Below are positions 1 through 8,592 of a DNA stretch of 17,547 nucleotides, piece after piece; position 1 is the stretch's first letter; each line of letters starts with the position of its first letter. A program made the translations under genes and the position numbers. This stretch comes from an uncultured Phycisphaerales bacterium. GTDB lineage: Bacteria; Planctomycetota; Phycisphaerae; Phycisphaerales; UBA1924. The notes under the pieces are model-generated. The model was not told where the DNA came from, made no database searches, and worked only from the letters and a program-made list of their open reading frames with translations. The DNA is taken from positions 1 through 17,547 of the forward strand of contig CALMQD010000540.1 in the NCBI GenBank assembly GCA_937871415.1, written 5' to 3'.

Positions 1-917
1 TCGGCTCCAGCGCGGACTACGACTGACGGCGGCAGCGGCAGAGGCTGGGCGCCCGGCGTCGGCGCGGCGGCCGGTCGGGACGGCACCGCCCAGCGCGGGT
101 TGATGTACTTGCCGTACAGCGGGTGGTCGAAGTTGTGCGCGACGAACATCTGGTCGTTCCACCGCGCGGGGATGATCCGCTTGTGCCGCAGGCCGTAGAT
201 CCGACCGATCTTCCGCTGCTCGTGCGTTTGGTTGAACTCGGATACGGCCGCGAGCTCGCCGACGAACTCGCAGTGCGTCTCGAGATCATCGCCGATGATG
301 TCGTCGAGGTACAGGAAGACGCGCGGCAGAAGGAACTGCGGCGTGGCGTCGAGGAACTTCAGCGCGTGCATCGTGGACGTGTAGTAGTCGACGTCGATCG
401 CGATGAAGCCGATCGGCCCGGGGTAGTTGCGGTACAGGAATCGCGGCACGGTCTCGCGCACGTCGCCCAGCACGAGCATCGCGCGCCGGAGTTCGCTCTT
501 GAGGCGTTTGACCGGCATGCGGAACTGGCCCGGCGCCCAGACGAACCCCATGTCCCGCGGGTCGCGTGGCGGCGGCATGCCGCTTCCGGTGTCGAAGCCG
601 TAGAGGTCGATCTTCACGCCCTCTTCCCGCTCGACGGCGTCGACGATGCGCTCCAGACTCTTGAGCCCGTCGCCGCCCCCGACGCCCACCTCGATCACGG
701 TGATCTTGGGGATGCCCAGCGCCTTGGCCTGGCGGGCCGCCTGGAGCACCCCGTACCCGTAATGCGGCCGGTCGAGGGCGTCGTAGTCCGCCTTCTTCCA
801 GAGCGGCGCGGCGGAGTTCATGAGCATGTATTTCCGCAGACGCGCGGGCTCGGCGATGCAGCGCAGCAGCCGCTTGAGAACGTACTTCGGTCGGTGTTTG
901 AGCGGGTTTCTGGTCAA
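1..917 (-). CDS. TylF-like SAM-dependent methyltransferase family protein (C-terminus beyond window)
   Basis: This frame is open from a TTG at 915-917 to the left edge of the window, about 305 residues with no stop, so the C-terminus is missing. Seen: a basic N-terminal segment, then a class I methyltransferase motif I, VIEVGVGGGDG (about residues 74-84). An acidic strand, FIAIDVDYYTST (about 172-183), and a LYLDDIIGDD strand follow, and the end is Pro/Ala-rich. The order of Gly-rich loop, IDVD and DD resembles TylF/macrocin O-methyltransferase-like proteins, and a second such gene lies at 5218-6006. Substrate is unknown. The TTG start is supported by a TACGAT hexamer six bases upstream; an internal ATG at 825-827 would cut off the basic segment. 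The gene is divergent from the globin gene. Methyltransferase fold is fairly sure; exact family is inferred. Confidence 0.7.
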   Translation of the reverse strand, partial: MTRNPLKHRPKYVLKRLLRCIAEPARLRKYMLMNSAAPLWKKADYDALDRPHYGYGVLQAARQAKALGIPKITVIEVGVGGGDGLKSLERIVDAVEREEGVKIDLYGFDTGSGMPPPRDPRDMGFVWAPGQFRMPVKRLKSELRRAMLVLGDVRETVPRFLYRNYPGPIGFIAIDVDYYTSTMHALKFLDATPQFLLPRVFLYLDDIIGDDLETHCEFVGELAAVSEFNQTHEQRKIGRIYGLRHKRIIPARWNDQMFVAHNFDHPLYGKYINPRWAVPSRPAAAPTPGAQPLPLPPSVVVRAGA

Positions 918-923
918 CCCCGG

Positions 924-929
924 ATCGTA
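924..929 (-). promoter_or_regulatory. Possible -10 element (TACGAT) for a leaderless methyltransferase mRNA
   Basis: On the minus strand TACGAT lies six bases before the TTG start at 917. This matches the TANNNT pattern seen before four other starts in this window. No Shine-Dalgarno is visible. If functional, transcription would begin at or next to the start codon. No clear -35 is visible. Confidence 0.35.
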
Positions 930-1087
930 AGCGGGGCGCGGAGCAGCCGCCGAGGGAGGGGGGCGCTTCGGAGTCCGCCGTCGGCGTGCGCGACCGAGCG
1001 TCCGACGACTCGGCCGAACTTGCTTGCCCGAGCGCGGCGCGGATTGGAGATTCGAGAGATCAAGTGCCGCGGCGTGGGGGTCGATAA

Positions 1088-1114
1088 CCCCGGCAGGATC
1101 GGCGATCGCCGGGG
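1088..1114. other. Inverted repeat in the methyltransferase/globin intergenic region
   Basis: CCCCGGC (1088-1094) and GCCGGGG (1108-1114) form a perfect 7-bp stem with a 13-base loop, which itself contains most of a GGCGATCGCC palindrome. It sits about 80 bases before the globin start. It could be an operator or a leader hairpin; GC-rich background makes chance likely. Apart from this, and the GATAAC at 1083-1088, I see nothing firm in the 278-base gap. Confidence 0.25.
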
Positions 1115-1195
1115 GTCTCGCACGCCTGTCCCCGGGGCGGCACGGGGAAAACGCGCCCGGCGGATCGCCCCGCGCAAGTGACGAAGGGTTCGACC

Positions 1196-1738
1196 ATGAT
1201 GATCCGGCCGCTCGATGACGATCAGGTGCAGCGCGTGCAGGAGTGCTACCGGCGCCTGGCGCCGCAGGCCGACGAACTGGCGCGCGGGTTTTACACGCGC
1301 CTGTTCGCGCTGACGCCGCAGCTGCGAGCGCTCGTGTCGCGCGGCGGCAACGGCGGACGTGCCGCGTTGACGAACGGGCCGCGCGTCGGCGCGATGGCCC
1401 CGGACTTCCGGTCGGCCCCGCTGAACGCCGCACGCTCCTCCTCGCCCCAGGAACACGAACGGGCGCAGGACTTTGTGGCCTCGCTGGGGATCATCGTGCA
1501 GAACCTGCACAGGCTCGACGCGATCGAGCACCTGCTGGGCGAGATGGGGGCGCGCTGCCAGCGTGCGGGCGTTCAGCCGCAGCACTACGGCATGGCGCGC
1601 GATGCGCTGCTGGGCGCGTTCCGCGACAGTCTGGGCCCGGAGTGGACGGAACAGCTGGCGGACGACTGGGCCGCGGTCCTGAACGTCGTGGCGTCGATGC
1701 TCATCCGCGGCGCGGGCCAGGCGCGGCGCGCGGCGTAG
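1196..1738 (+). CDS. Single-domain globin-like protein with Cys in place of the proximal His
   Basis: A 180-residue protein resembling the haem domain of flavohaemoglobins. Seen: helix-B-like GFYTRLFALTPQL with Tyr33 at the B10 position; LGEMGARCQRAGVQPQHY for the E-F/F region; and DDWAAVLNVVASML for helix H. Against E. coli Hmp (KHTSFQIKPEQY), the proximal haem ligand His85 falls on Cys121 (TGC at 1556-1558), with the same ten-residue spacing to the Tyr. The C-D/E region (about residues 48-83) is enlarged by roughly 25 Gly/Ala/Arg-rich residues and shows no obvious distal Gln. No reductase domain follows. ATG at 1196 is chosen over an upstream GTG (1178) because AAGGG lies seven bases before it. 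Known globins bind O2 or NO or act as sensors; with Cys as ligand, haem binding and function here are open. Identity as a globin rests on motif alignment by eye. Confidence 0.7.
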   Translation: MMIRPLDDDQVQRVQECYRRLAPQADELARGFYTRLFALTPQLRALVSRGGNGGRAALTNGPRVGAMAPDFRSAPLNAARSSSPQEHERAQDFVASLGIIVQNLHRLDAIEHLLGEMGARCQRAGVQPQHYGMARDALLGAFRDSLGPEWTEQLADDWAAVLNVVASMLIRGAGQARRAA

Positions 1739-1773
1739 AAAGCCGTCCCCTATAGCAATCGTCAATCGCGCGG

Positions 1774-1789
1774 CCGCCCCGATCGGCGG
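1774..1789. terminator. Weak hairpin between convergent globin and SOUL genes
   Basis: CCGCC (1774-1778) pairs with GGCGG (1785-1789) around a six-base loop, in the 96-base gap between two convergent genes. There is no T-run on either side, so intrinsic termination is only suggested by position. Confidence 0.25.
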
Positions 1790-1834
1790 TCCCCCATCGG
1801 CGCGCCCCATCGTCGCGCGTGTGCCCTGCGCTTA

Positions 1835-2725
1835 TCACGGCTGCGCCGGCTTGACCGGCATCTGCGTCTCGGACCACTTGTTCCACGGGAGCGTGAACGG
1901 ATCGTGGTAGTACAGGCTGCGGATGTCGCCGGCCTGCTGCCACTCGGGGTGCTCGACCAACCAGGCGCGGAGCTGCTCGATGCCCTTGCGGCGGTTCGAA
2001 GCGGAGTAGGAGCCGCGCTGACCGATCGAGAGGACCGTGACCGCGGGCGCATCGAGCACACTGACGCGCCCGTCCTGCCCGGTGTCGCCGTTGTCCGGCG
2101 AGCGGTAGAGGAAGGCCATGGTCCACTCGCCCTCGCTCCCGCCCTGGCTGGCGGGCGCGACGGCGCCGCCGACCGAGAGTGAGTCATCGGTCGCCCGCAC
2201 GGGCGTTGAGTCACCGGGCGCGGGCGTTTGGTCGTGGTAGTTCATCTCGACGGGCGCTGTCATGGCGATCTGCCGGGACTCGATGTGCCGGAACAAAGGC
2301 CAGAAGCTGTCGTTGCGCCCCTGCTCGGGCGACACCCCGGCGCGGCCGACAACTTCGGCTCGCCGCACGCTCGGGTAGTACTTGAGTTCGATCGCGCCCG
2401 GCGGCGTCGGCGCCGGATACCCCACGGGGAGGGGCGTGTCGATACGCATCGAGCCGAAGGTGTACACCGCGCCGCTCTTGGTCTGGGTCACGCGCGTGCG
2501 AAGGTCGACGTCGCCGCCCACACGCATCACCGGGTTCTCCGGGGTCGGGCCGGGCACGGCCGCACGCGTCGCGGCGGCGCTGGCCGGTTCGACCGGTGTG
2601 CCGGGGTTGGTTCCGGCACAGGCGGAGACGACCGCCAGCGTGCCGCAGAGAACGCCGGTGCGCATCGGCGGGGTCTGGAGCAGTCGACGGGAACCGATTC
2701 TGGCTCGGCGACGAGAGATGGACAT
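1835..2725 (-). CDS. SOUL-family haem-binding lipoprotein
   Basis: A 296-residue protein with an N-terminal export signal and a lipobox-like VVSAC (Cys36), so it is probably a lipoprotein. An alternative start at Met21 (coordinate 2665) would give a more usual short signal peptide. After a Pro/Ala/Thr-rich linker, the SOUL/HBP features follow: AIELKYYPSVRRAEV (about 111-125), IAMTAPVEM (153-161), WTMAFLYRSP (201-210), RGSYSASNRRKGIEQLRAWL, and a closing YHDPFTLPWNKW segment. SOUL/HBP proteins bind haem or tetrapyrroles; bacterial members are poorly characterised, and not all bind haem. The insert between MTAPVEM and WTMAFLY (about 40 residues, Ser/Asp/Gly-rich) looks longer than usual. The gene lies 56 bases downstream of icd on the same strand and converges on the globin gene. 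Confidence 0.78.
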   Translation of the reverse strand: MSISRRRARIGSRRLLQTPPMRTGVLCGTLAVVSACAGTNPGTPVEPASAAATRAAVPGPTPENPVMRVGGDVDLRTRVTQTKSGAVYTFGSMRIDTPLPVGYPAPTPPGAIELKYYPSVRRAEVVGRAGVSPEQGRNDSFWPLFRHIESRQIAMTAPVEMNYHDQTPAPGDSTPVRATDDSLSVGGAVAPASQGGSEGEWTMAFLYRSPDNGDTGQDGRVSVLDAPAVTVLSIGQRGSYSASNRRKGIEQLRAWLVEHPEWQQAGDIRSLYYHDPFTLPWNKWSETQMPVKPAQP

Positions 2726-2781
2726 ACTCGGGGATTCGCCGGGGAGCCGTCGGCAGATTCACCGGAACGCACGCGCCGGCG

Positions 2782-4344
2782 TCACTGCCCCTGCGCGAGG
2801 CTGTAGCCCTTCACGCCGTCGAACGTGCGCAGCAGTTCGTACGAGCAGATCGTGAACTTCTCGGCGACGCGGTCCATGAGCGCCACGCAGCGCGACTGGC
2901 CGAGCGTGCCGGGCGCGACGCCCTCACGGAGTTCGAACCGCACGCGGTAGTAGTCCACGCACTCGGTGTACACGCTGCCTGTCGGCCACACCTGCGTGCC
3001 GCGGTTGGAGATGAGCGTCAGGCGGAAGGGCGTGTCGGCACTGACGCGCTGCATCTCTTCCGCGAGCGCGGCGGGGCTCAGGGGCGAGTCGAGGTAGATG
3101 TCGCACCCGACCACCTGCGTCACGAGGTTCTTGTACGTGCGGATGACTTCGGGCCCCGTGGGCGCGGGCGGGCGCTTGAAGAGCGCCTGGTCCTGCTCGG
3201 GCACGGCGATGGGCGTCACGGTCTTGGGCGACTGACCCAGGCGGTCGATGATCGCGCGGGTGAACTCGCCGGTGCCGACGGGGGGCTTGCCGGAGTTCCT
3301 GCCGAAGTCTCCGGTGTGGACCCCCGACTCGAGCGTAGCGAGCAGCGCGTTCTCGATGTGCGCCGCCTGCTTGAGCAGGCCGATGTGGCGCAGCATCATG
3401 AGCGCCGAGAGGATGAGCGACGTCGGGTTCGCGACGCCCTTGCCGGCGATGTCGGGCGCGGTGCCGTGCACCGCCTCGAAGATCGAGATGTGGCGCCCGA
3501 TGTTGGCGCTGGGCGCAAAGCCCAGCCCGCCGACGAGCCCGGCGCACAGGTCGCTGACGATGTCGCCCATGAGGTTGGGCAGCACGATCATCTGGAACTG
3601 TTCGGGCTTGACGACGAGGTTCATGCACAGGGCGTCGACGATGATGTCCTGCGGCTCGATCTCGGGGAAGTCCTTGGCGGCGGCGCGGAAGCGGTCGAGG
3701 AACAGGCCGTCGGTCATCTTCATGATGTTGGCTTTGTGCCCGCAGACGATCCGCTTGAGCCCGAGTTTGCGCGCCGTCTGGAAGGCGAAGCGATGGACCT
3801 CGTCGCTGCCCGGGGCCGAGATCAGCCGCTTGCACTGGATCATGTCGTTGCTGAGCCGGTGCTCGACGCCGCCGTAGGTGTCTTCGATGTTCTCGCGGAC
3901 GACGGACATGTCGATCGAGAGCCCGGCCTTGGAGTAGACGGTCTCGACGCCGGGGAGCGTCTTGAAGACGCGGAAGTTGGCGTAGGCGTTCCAGAGTTTG
4001 CGAGCGGTGACGTTGATGCTCTTGCCGCCGCCGCCCTTGGGCGTCTCCATCGGACCCTTGAAGAGCAGGCCGCAGGACTCGACGGTGCGGATGGCCTCGT
4101 CGGTCATGCCCCGGGAGTTGCCCTTGGCGAAGACCGAAGCCCCCATCTCGACGGGCTGGAAGTGGACGCCGGCGTGCCTGGCGTTGACGCCGGCAGAGTC
4201 GAGCAGTTCGAGCGTCGCGCTCATGATCTCGGGCCCGATGCCGTCGCCGGGGGCGAGCGCGATCACGACTTCGGACTTGGAGCCGCCGTGGCTGGCGGGC
4301 GAGTTGGCGGAGGCGGAGAGGTGCGTCATCGTGGAAGCGTCCAT
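2782..4344 (-). CDS. icd: Isocitrate dehydrogenase, Thermus-type with C-terminal extra domain, predicted NAD-dependent
   Basis: A 520-residue enzyme of the TCA cycle (isocitrate to 2-oxoglutarate). Seen: APGDGIGPEI near the N-terminus (31-40); the isocitrate-binding segment KSINVTARKL (Ser109, Asn111, Arg115); Arg125; VVRENIEDTY (Arg150, Tyr157); the metal-site region NLMGDIVSDL (257-266); and HGTAPDIAGK (293-302). The region after about residue 405, including PFRLTLISNRGTQVWPTG, matches the additional C-terminal domain of Thermus thermophilus IDH. The coenzyme pair is Asp298-Ile299, whereas the Thermus and E. coli NADP enzymes have Lys-Tyr; Asp-Ile is the known NAD signature. ATG at 4342-4344 was chosen because the frame upstream has no family similarity; AGGAG lies 13 bases before it, a long spacing. 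The gene is divergent from the DinB-like gene. Confidence 0.93.
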   Translation of the reverse strand: MDASTMTHLSASANSPASHGGSKSEVVIALAPGDGIGPEIMSATLELLDSAGVNARHAGVHFQPVEMGASVFAKGNSRGMTDEAIRTVESCGLLFKGPMETPKGGGGKSINVTARKLWNAYANFRVFKTLPGVETVYSKAGLSIDMSVVRENIEDTYGGVEHRLSNDMIQCKRLISAPGSDEVHRFAFQTARKLGLKRIVCGHKANIMKMTDGLFLDRFRAAAKDFPEIEPQDIIVDALCMNLVVKPEQFQMIVLPNLMGDIVSDLCAGLVGGLGFAPSANIGRHISIFEAVHGTAPDIAGKGVANPTSLILSALMMLRHIGLLKQAAHIENALLATLESGVHTGDFGRNSGKPPVGTGEFTRAIIDRLGQSPKTVTPIAVPEQDQALFKRPPAPTGPEVIRTYKNLVTQVVGCDIYLDSPLSPAALAEEMQRVSADTPFRLTLISNRGTQVWPTGSVYTECVDYYRVRFELREGVAPGTLGQSRCVALMDRVAEKFTICSYELLRTFDGVKGYSLAQGQ

Positions 4345-4400
4345 GCGAGGTTCACGGCTCCTGTGTTCGCCGCCCCGGACTTGCGGTCTGTTTCCGGGGT

Positions 4401-4470
4401 CGATCGGGCCTGTTGAGGGCCGATCGGCCCGCGTTGCCGGGGGAAGGCGGCGAACCATAAGCCCGATCGG
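4401..4470. promoter_or_regulatory. CGATCGG-type repeats in the icd/DinB divergent region
   Basis: Three copies of CGATCGG lie at 4401, 4421 and 4464, the first two exactly 20 bases apart. CGATCGGGC (4401-4409) and GCCCGATCG (4461-4469) form a 9-bp inverted repeat. The placement between two divergent genes suggests operator sites or a hairpin. CGATCG is common in this GC-rich genome, so chance is a serious alternative. Confidence 0.25.
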
Positions 4471-4527
4471 ACCGGGCGGGGGAACGTCCGGTATCATCGG
4501 CATCCCCCAAGCCCCCGGAGAGTCGCC

Positions 4528-5187
4528 ATGGCCAAGAAGTCAGGAAAAAGCCGCGTCAAGCGCACCTCGAAAACCGCCCGGCACGCGCCGAGCAAGCGGA
4601 CGGCGTCGTCGAAACCTGCCCGCTCCGCCGGGGCGGCCAAGGCTCCCGGGAGTCGCAAGAAGAGCACCGCTTCCGGGGGGTCTCGCACCCCGTCGACTGT
4701 CGCGCGCGACCAGGCCCTGAGCCTGCTGGCCTTTTCGCACAAGATGATCTCCGACATGCTCTCGGGCGTGCCGGCGGAGCAGTGCACGGCCCAGTCCGGC
4801 CCCGTCACCAACCACGTCCTGTGGACGCTCGGGCACGTGGCGATGACCAACGACTGGCTGGCGTCGCTGATCGACGGGCGCCCGGGCGCTGTGCCCAAGG
4901 CCTTCGAGTCGCTCTTTGGCATGGGCTCGGTGCCGGTCGTCGACACGAGCAAGTACCCGTCGCTTGCCGAGGTGCGGGCCGAGTTCGATCGCGGGTACGA
5001 GCGGCTCGTGAGCGCGGCGAAGAAGCGCAACGACGCGGAACTGCTGACGCCGCCGCTGGGCAACTCGTTCGGTTTCACGAACAACAAGCTCGACAGCGTG
5101 CTGAAGGCGGCGTGGCACGAGGGCTGGCACATCGGCCAGATCGCCGACCTGCGGCGCGGGCTGGGCATCAGGCCGATGATGAGTTAA
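4528..5187 (+). CDS. DinB/YfiT-like (four-helix bundle, putative metal-binding) protein with N-terminal histone-like basic tail
   Basis: 219 residues in two parts. Residues 1-60 are rich in Lys, Arg, Ala and Ser, contain no Asp or Glu, and resemble histone H1-like or nucleoid-protein tails. Residues 61-219 look like a DinB_2/DfsB domain: TNHVLWTLGHVAMTNDWL (His103) and AAWHEGWHIGQIADLRRGLG (His197, His201), giving the usual three-His divalent metal site. Members include thiol-dependent transferases and hydrolases and many of unknown function; no substrate can be inferred. ATG 4528 is supported by GGAG seven bases upstream. The tail could bind DNA or RNA, or simply be low-complexity. It is read divergently from icd, 183 bases away, and ends 30 bases from a convergent methyltransferase gene. 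Confidence 0.8.
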   Translation: MAKKSGKSRVKRTSKTARHAPSKRTASSKPARSAGAAKAPGSRKKSTASGGSRTPSTVARDQALSLLAFSHKMISDMLSGVPAEQCTAQSGPVTNHVLWTLGHVAMTNDWLASLIDGRPGAVPKAFESLFGMGSVPVVDTSKYPSLAEVRAEFDRGYERLVSAAKKRNDAELLTPPLGNSFGFTNNKLDSVLKAAWHEGWHIGQIADLRRGLGIRPMMS

Positions 5188-5191
5188 GCCG

Positions 5192-5213
5192 GCCCCGGGT
5201 GATCGCGCGGGGC
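5192..5213. terminator. Possible bidirectional terminator hairpin
   Basis: GCCCCG (5192-5197) and CGGGGC (5208-5213) form a 6-bp stem with a 10-base loop in the 30-base gap between two convergent genes. No T-run follows, so the call depends on position and stem strength. Confidence 0.3.
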
Positions 5214-5217
5214 GCGC

Positions 5218-6006
5218 TCAGCGCTTGATGAACACGGCGTTGCCGGTGTCGAGCGAGCAGAACGGCGCGCCGCTTTCACGCGCAAACTCGTGAACGGCGA
5301 CGGCGCACCCCGGCCACTCGCCCCCGGGCCATGGGCCGTAATCATCGACGACCAGGACGCCCCCCGGCACCATGCGCGGCATGAAGTAACGAAGACCGGC
5401 GAGCGTCGGCTCGTAGAGGTCGACGTCGATGTGCACGAAGCGGTACCGGCGCTCCACGACTTGCTCGAACACGGGCGGGATCCAGCCCTTGTGGAACGTC
5501 ACTTGCGGGAACTCGGACAGCGTGCGGCGGACGTGCTCGACGGAGGTGTCGGCGAACGCGCCCCGCGCCTGAACGGTGCGCGAGCGTTCGCCGTCAGTCT
5601 CGGTCGGGACGCTCAGCCCCTCGAACGAGTCCACGATCACGTGCGTCGAGCCGTCGAACGCCGGGTCGGCGCGGCGCTGTTCGTGGCAGATGAGGTACGA
5701 GGAGAGGCCGCGGTAGCAGCCGGCCTCCGCCGTGCACCCCTGCAGGCCGGCGGTGAGCCGGAACATCTGGACGAGGTGGAAGAACCGGGGGCGACGCCAC
5801 GGGTGTTCGGACATGCCCGAGACCTGCATCCCCCGCTCGTACATCGCGACGTAGTCGGCGAAGAGCTGGTGAACCCCGTAGAGGTTCTGGGGCTGCTGGG
5901 CGGTCGGCGCGGTCGGCGCGGGCGCGGCGACCGCGACGGGGGCCGCGGGGTGGTACGTGTAGCGGACGGGCGCGCCGGGGGAGGGCATGGTCTGCGGTTG
6001 CGTCAA
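5218..6006 (-). CDS. TylF/macrocin-O-methyltransferase family protein
   Basis: 262 residues. The first 40 are Pro/Ala-rich and probably disordered. The rest matches TylF-type class I methyltransferases: motif I CTAEAGCYRGLSSYLI (Glu94 to Gly100), HVIVDSFEGLSVP (Asp126), FVHIDVDLYEPTLAGLRYF (190-208, with the IDVD metal/SAM-region signature), and GGVLVVDDYGPWPG (215-228). TylF enzymes methylate sugar hydroxyls in macrolides, but many relatives act on other or unknown substrates, and no biosynthetic cluster is present here. The start is TTG at 6004-6006 with GGAG eight bases upstream; ATG at 5988 (Met7) is an alternative. It lies 92 bases downstream of apt on the same strand. It is similar in fold signature to the gene at the left edge. 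Confidence 0.85.
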   Translation of the reverse strand: MTQPQTMPSPGAPVRYTYHPAAPVAVAAPAPTAPTAQQPQNLYGVHQLFADYVAMYERGMQVSGMSEHPWRRPRFFHLVQMFRLTAGLQGCTAEAGCYRGLSSYLICHEQRRADPAFDGSTHVIVDSFEGLSVPTETDGERSRTVQARGAFADTSVEHVRRTLSEFPQVTFHKGWIPPVFEQVVERRYRFVHIDVDLYEPTLAGLRYFMPRMVPGGVLVVDDYGPWPGGEWPGCAVAVHEFARESGAPFCSLDTGNAVFIKR

Positions 6007-6098
6007 GTGCGGTGCTCCGGACCGAGCCTGCGCGCAGGCTGAAGCCGCGCACCGTGGGCGTCGTCCCCGGGACTATCGGCGGACGCGGTCGTGGGCGT

Positions 6099-6638
6099 TC
6101 AATACTGCAGGACGCTGTGGACGTGGCCGAACGGCTCGACGGCGCGGCGGCCCTTGAGCGAGACGAGTTCGATGAGCACGGTGATGCCCACGATCGTCGC
6201 CCTCATGCCGGCGGCGAGCTCGCAGCAGGCCTTCATCGTGCCGCCGGTGGCGAGCAGGTCGTCGACGAGCAGGACGCGCTGGCCCGGCTCGATGGCGTCG
6301 GCGTGGATCTCGAGCGTATCGTGCCCGTACTCGAGTTCGTAGGAGATCGAGGTGTGCTTCCAGGGCAGTTTGCCGGGCTTGCGCACCGGCACGAAGCCGG
6401 CGGAGAGCGCCTGGGCGAGGGCGATGCCGAAGATGAATCCGCGGCTCTCGGCGCCGATCACCAGGTCCACGCCGCCCATCGGCAGGCGGTTGCGGAAGGG
6501 GTTGACCATGAGCTCGACGGCGAGCGCCAGGCCCGCGGGGTCGCGGATGAGGGGCGTGAAGTCCTTGAAGACGATGCCGGGCTTGGGGAAGTCCGGCACG
6601 TCGCGGATGAGCGCCTTGAGCTGCGCGATCGATTCCAT
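6099..6638 (-). CDS. apt: Adenine phosphoribosyltransferase
   Basis: 179 residues, the normal Apt length. It makes AMP and pyrophosphate from adenine and PRPP in cytosolic purine salvage. Seen: the N-terminal IRDVPDFPKPGIVFKDFTPL (11-30), highly typical of Apt; VIGAESRGFIFG (60-71); VRKPGKLPW (85-93); and the PRPP-binding VLLVDDLLATGGT (122-134). The ATG at 6636-6638 is chosen because the Apt similarity begins directly after it. The frame stays open far upstream, but that part only mirrors aspS. The gene begins 17 bases after the aspS stop, and TACACT (6645-6650) in that gap may be its own -10 element. No Shine-Dalgarno is visible. Confidence 0.96.
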   Translation of the reverse strand: MESIAQLKALIRDVPDFPKPGIVFKDFTPLIRDPAGLALAVELMVNPFRNRLPMGGVDLVIGAESRGFIFGIALAQALSAGFVPVRKPGKLPWKHTSISYELEYGHDTLEIHADAIEPGQRVLLVDDLLATGGTMKACCELAAGMRATIVGITVLIELVSLKGRRAVEPFGHVHSVLQY

Positions 6639-6644
6639 CGGCGG

Positions 6645-6650
6645 AGTGTA
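6645..6650 (-). promoter_or_regulatory. Possible -10 element (TACACT) for leaderless apt mRNA
   Basis: On the minus strand TACACT lies six bases before the apt ATG, within the 17-base aspS-apt gap. It fits the TANNNT pattern seen before several other starts here. It could permit apt expression independent of aspS. Confidence 0.35.
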
Positions 6651-6655
6651 CTGGA

Positions 6656-8521
<1,866 letters not shown>

Positions 8522-8557
8522 GAGAGGGCTTTCGCTGTCGGTGGGGTTGGGGCGGCC

Positions 8558-8563
8558 AGTATA
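8558..8563 (-). promoter_or_regulatory. Candidate -10 box (TATACT) upstream of aspS
   Basis: TATACT on the minus strand is 36 bases before the aspS ATG, in the 71-base rdgB-aspS gap. It differs from the TATAAT consensus at one base and stands out in GC-rich sequence. No good TTGACA-like -35 is seen at 16-18 bases. Confidence 0.4.
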
Positions 8564-8592
8564 GGTGCGGGGCCTCCGACTCCCATCGGCCG

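Noticed and set aside
123..1181. A 352-codon plus-strand frame opposite the left-edge methyltransferase
   Set aside because: The minus-strand frame has clear methyltransferase motifs; this one has none and runs into the globin upstream region.
2596..4416. A 606-codon open frame on the plus strand opposite icd
   Set aside because: It mirrors the IDH coding strand, is rich in Asp/Val/Arg/His as antisense GC-rich frames are, and shows no family motif.
4492..4497. TATCAT as a -10 box for the DinB-like gene
   Set aside because: No -35-like sequence at 16-18 bases and only moderate match; left out of the features.
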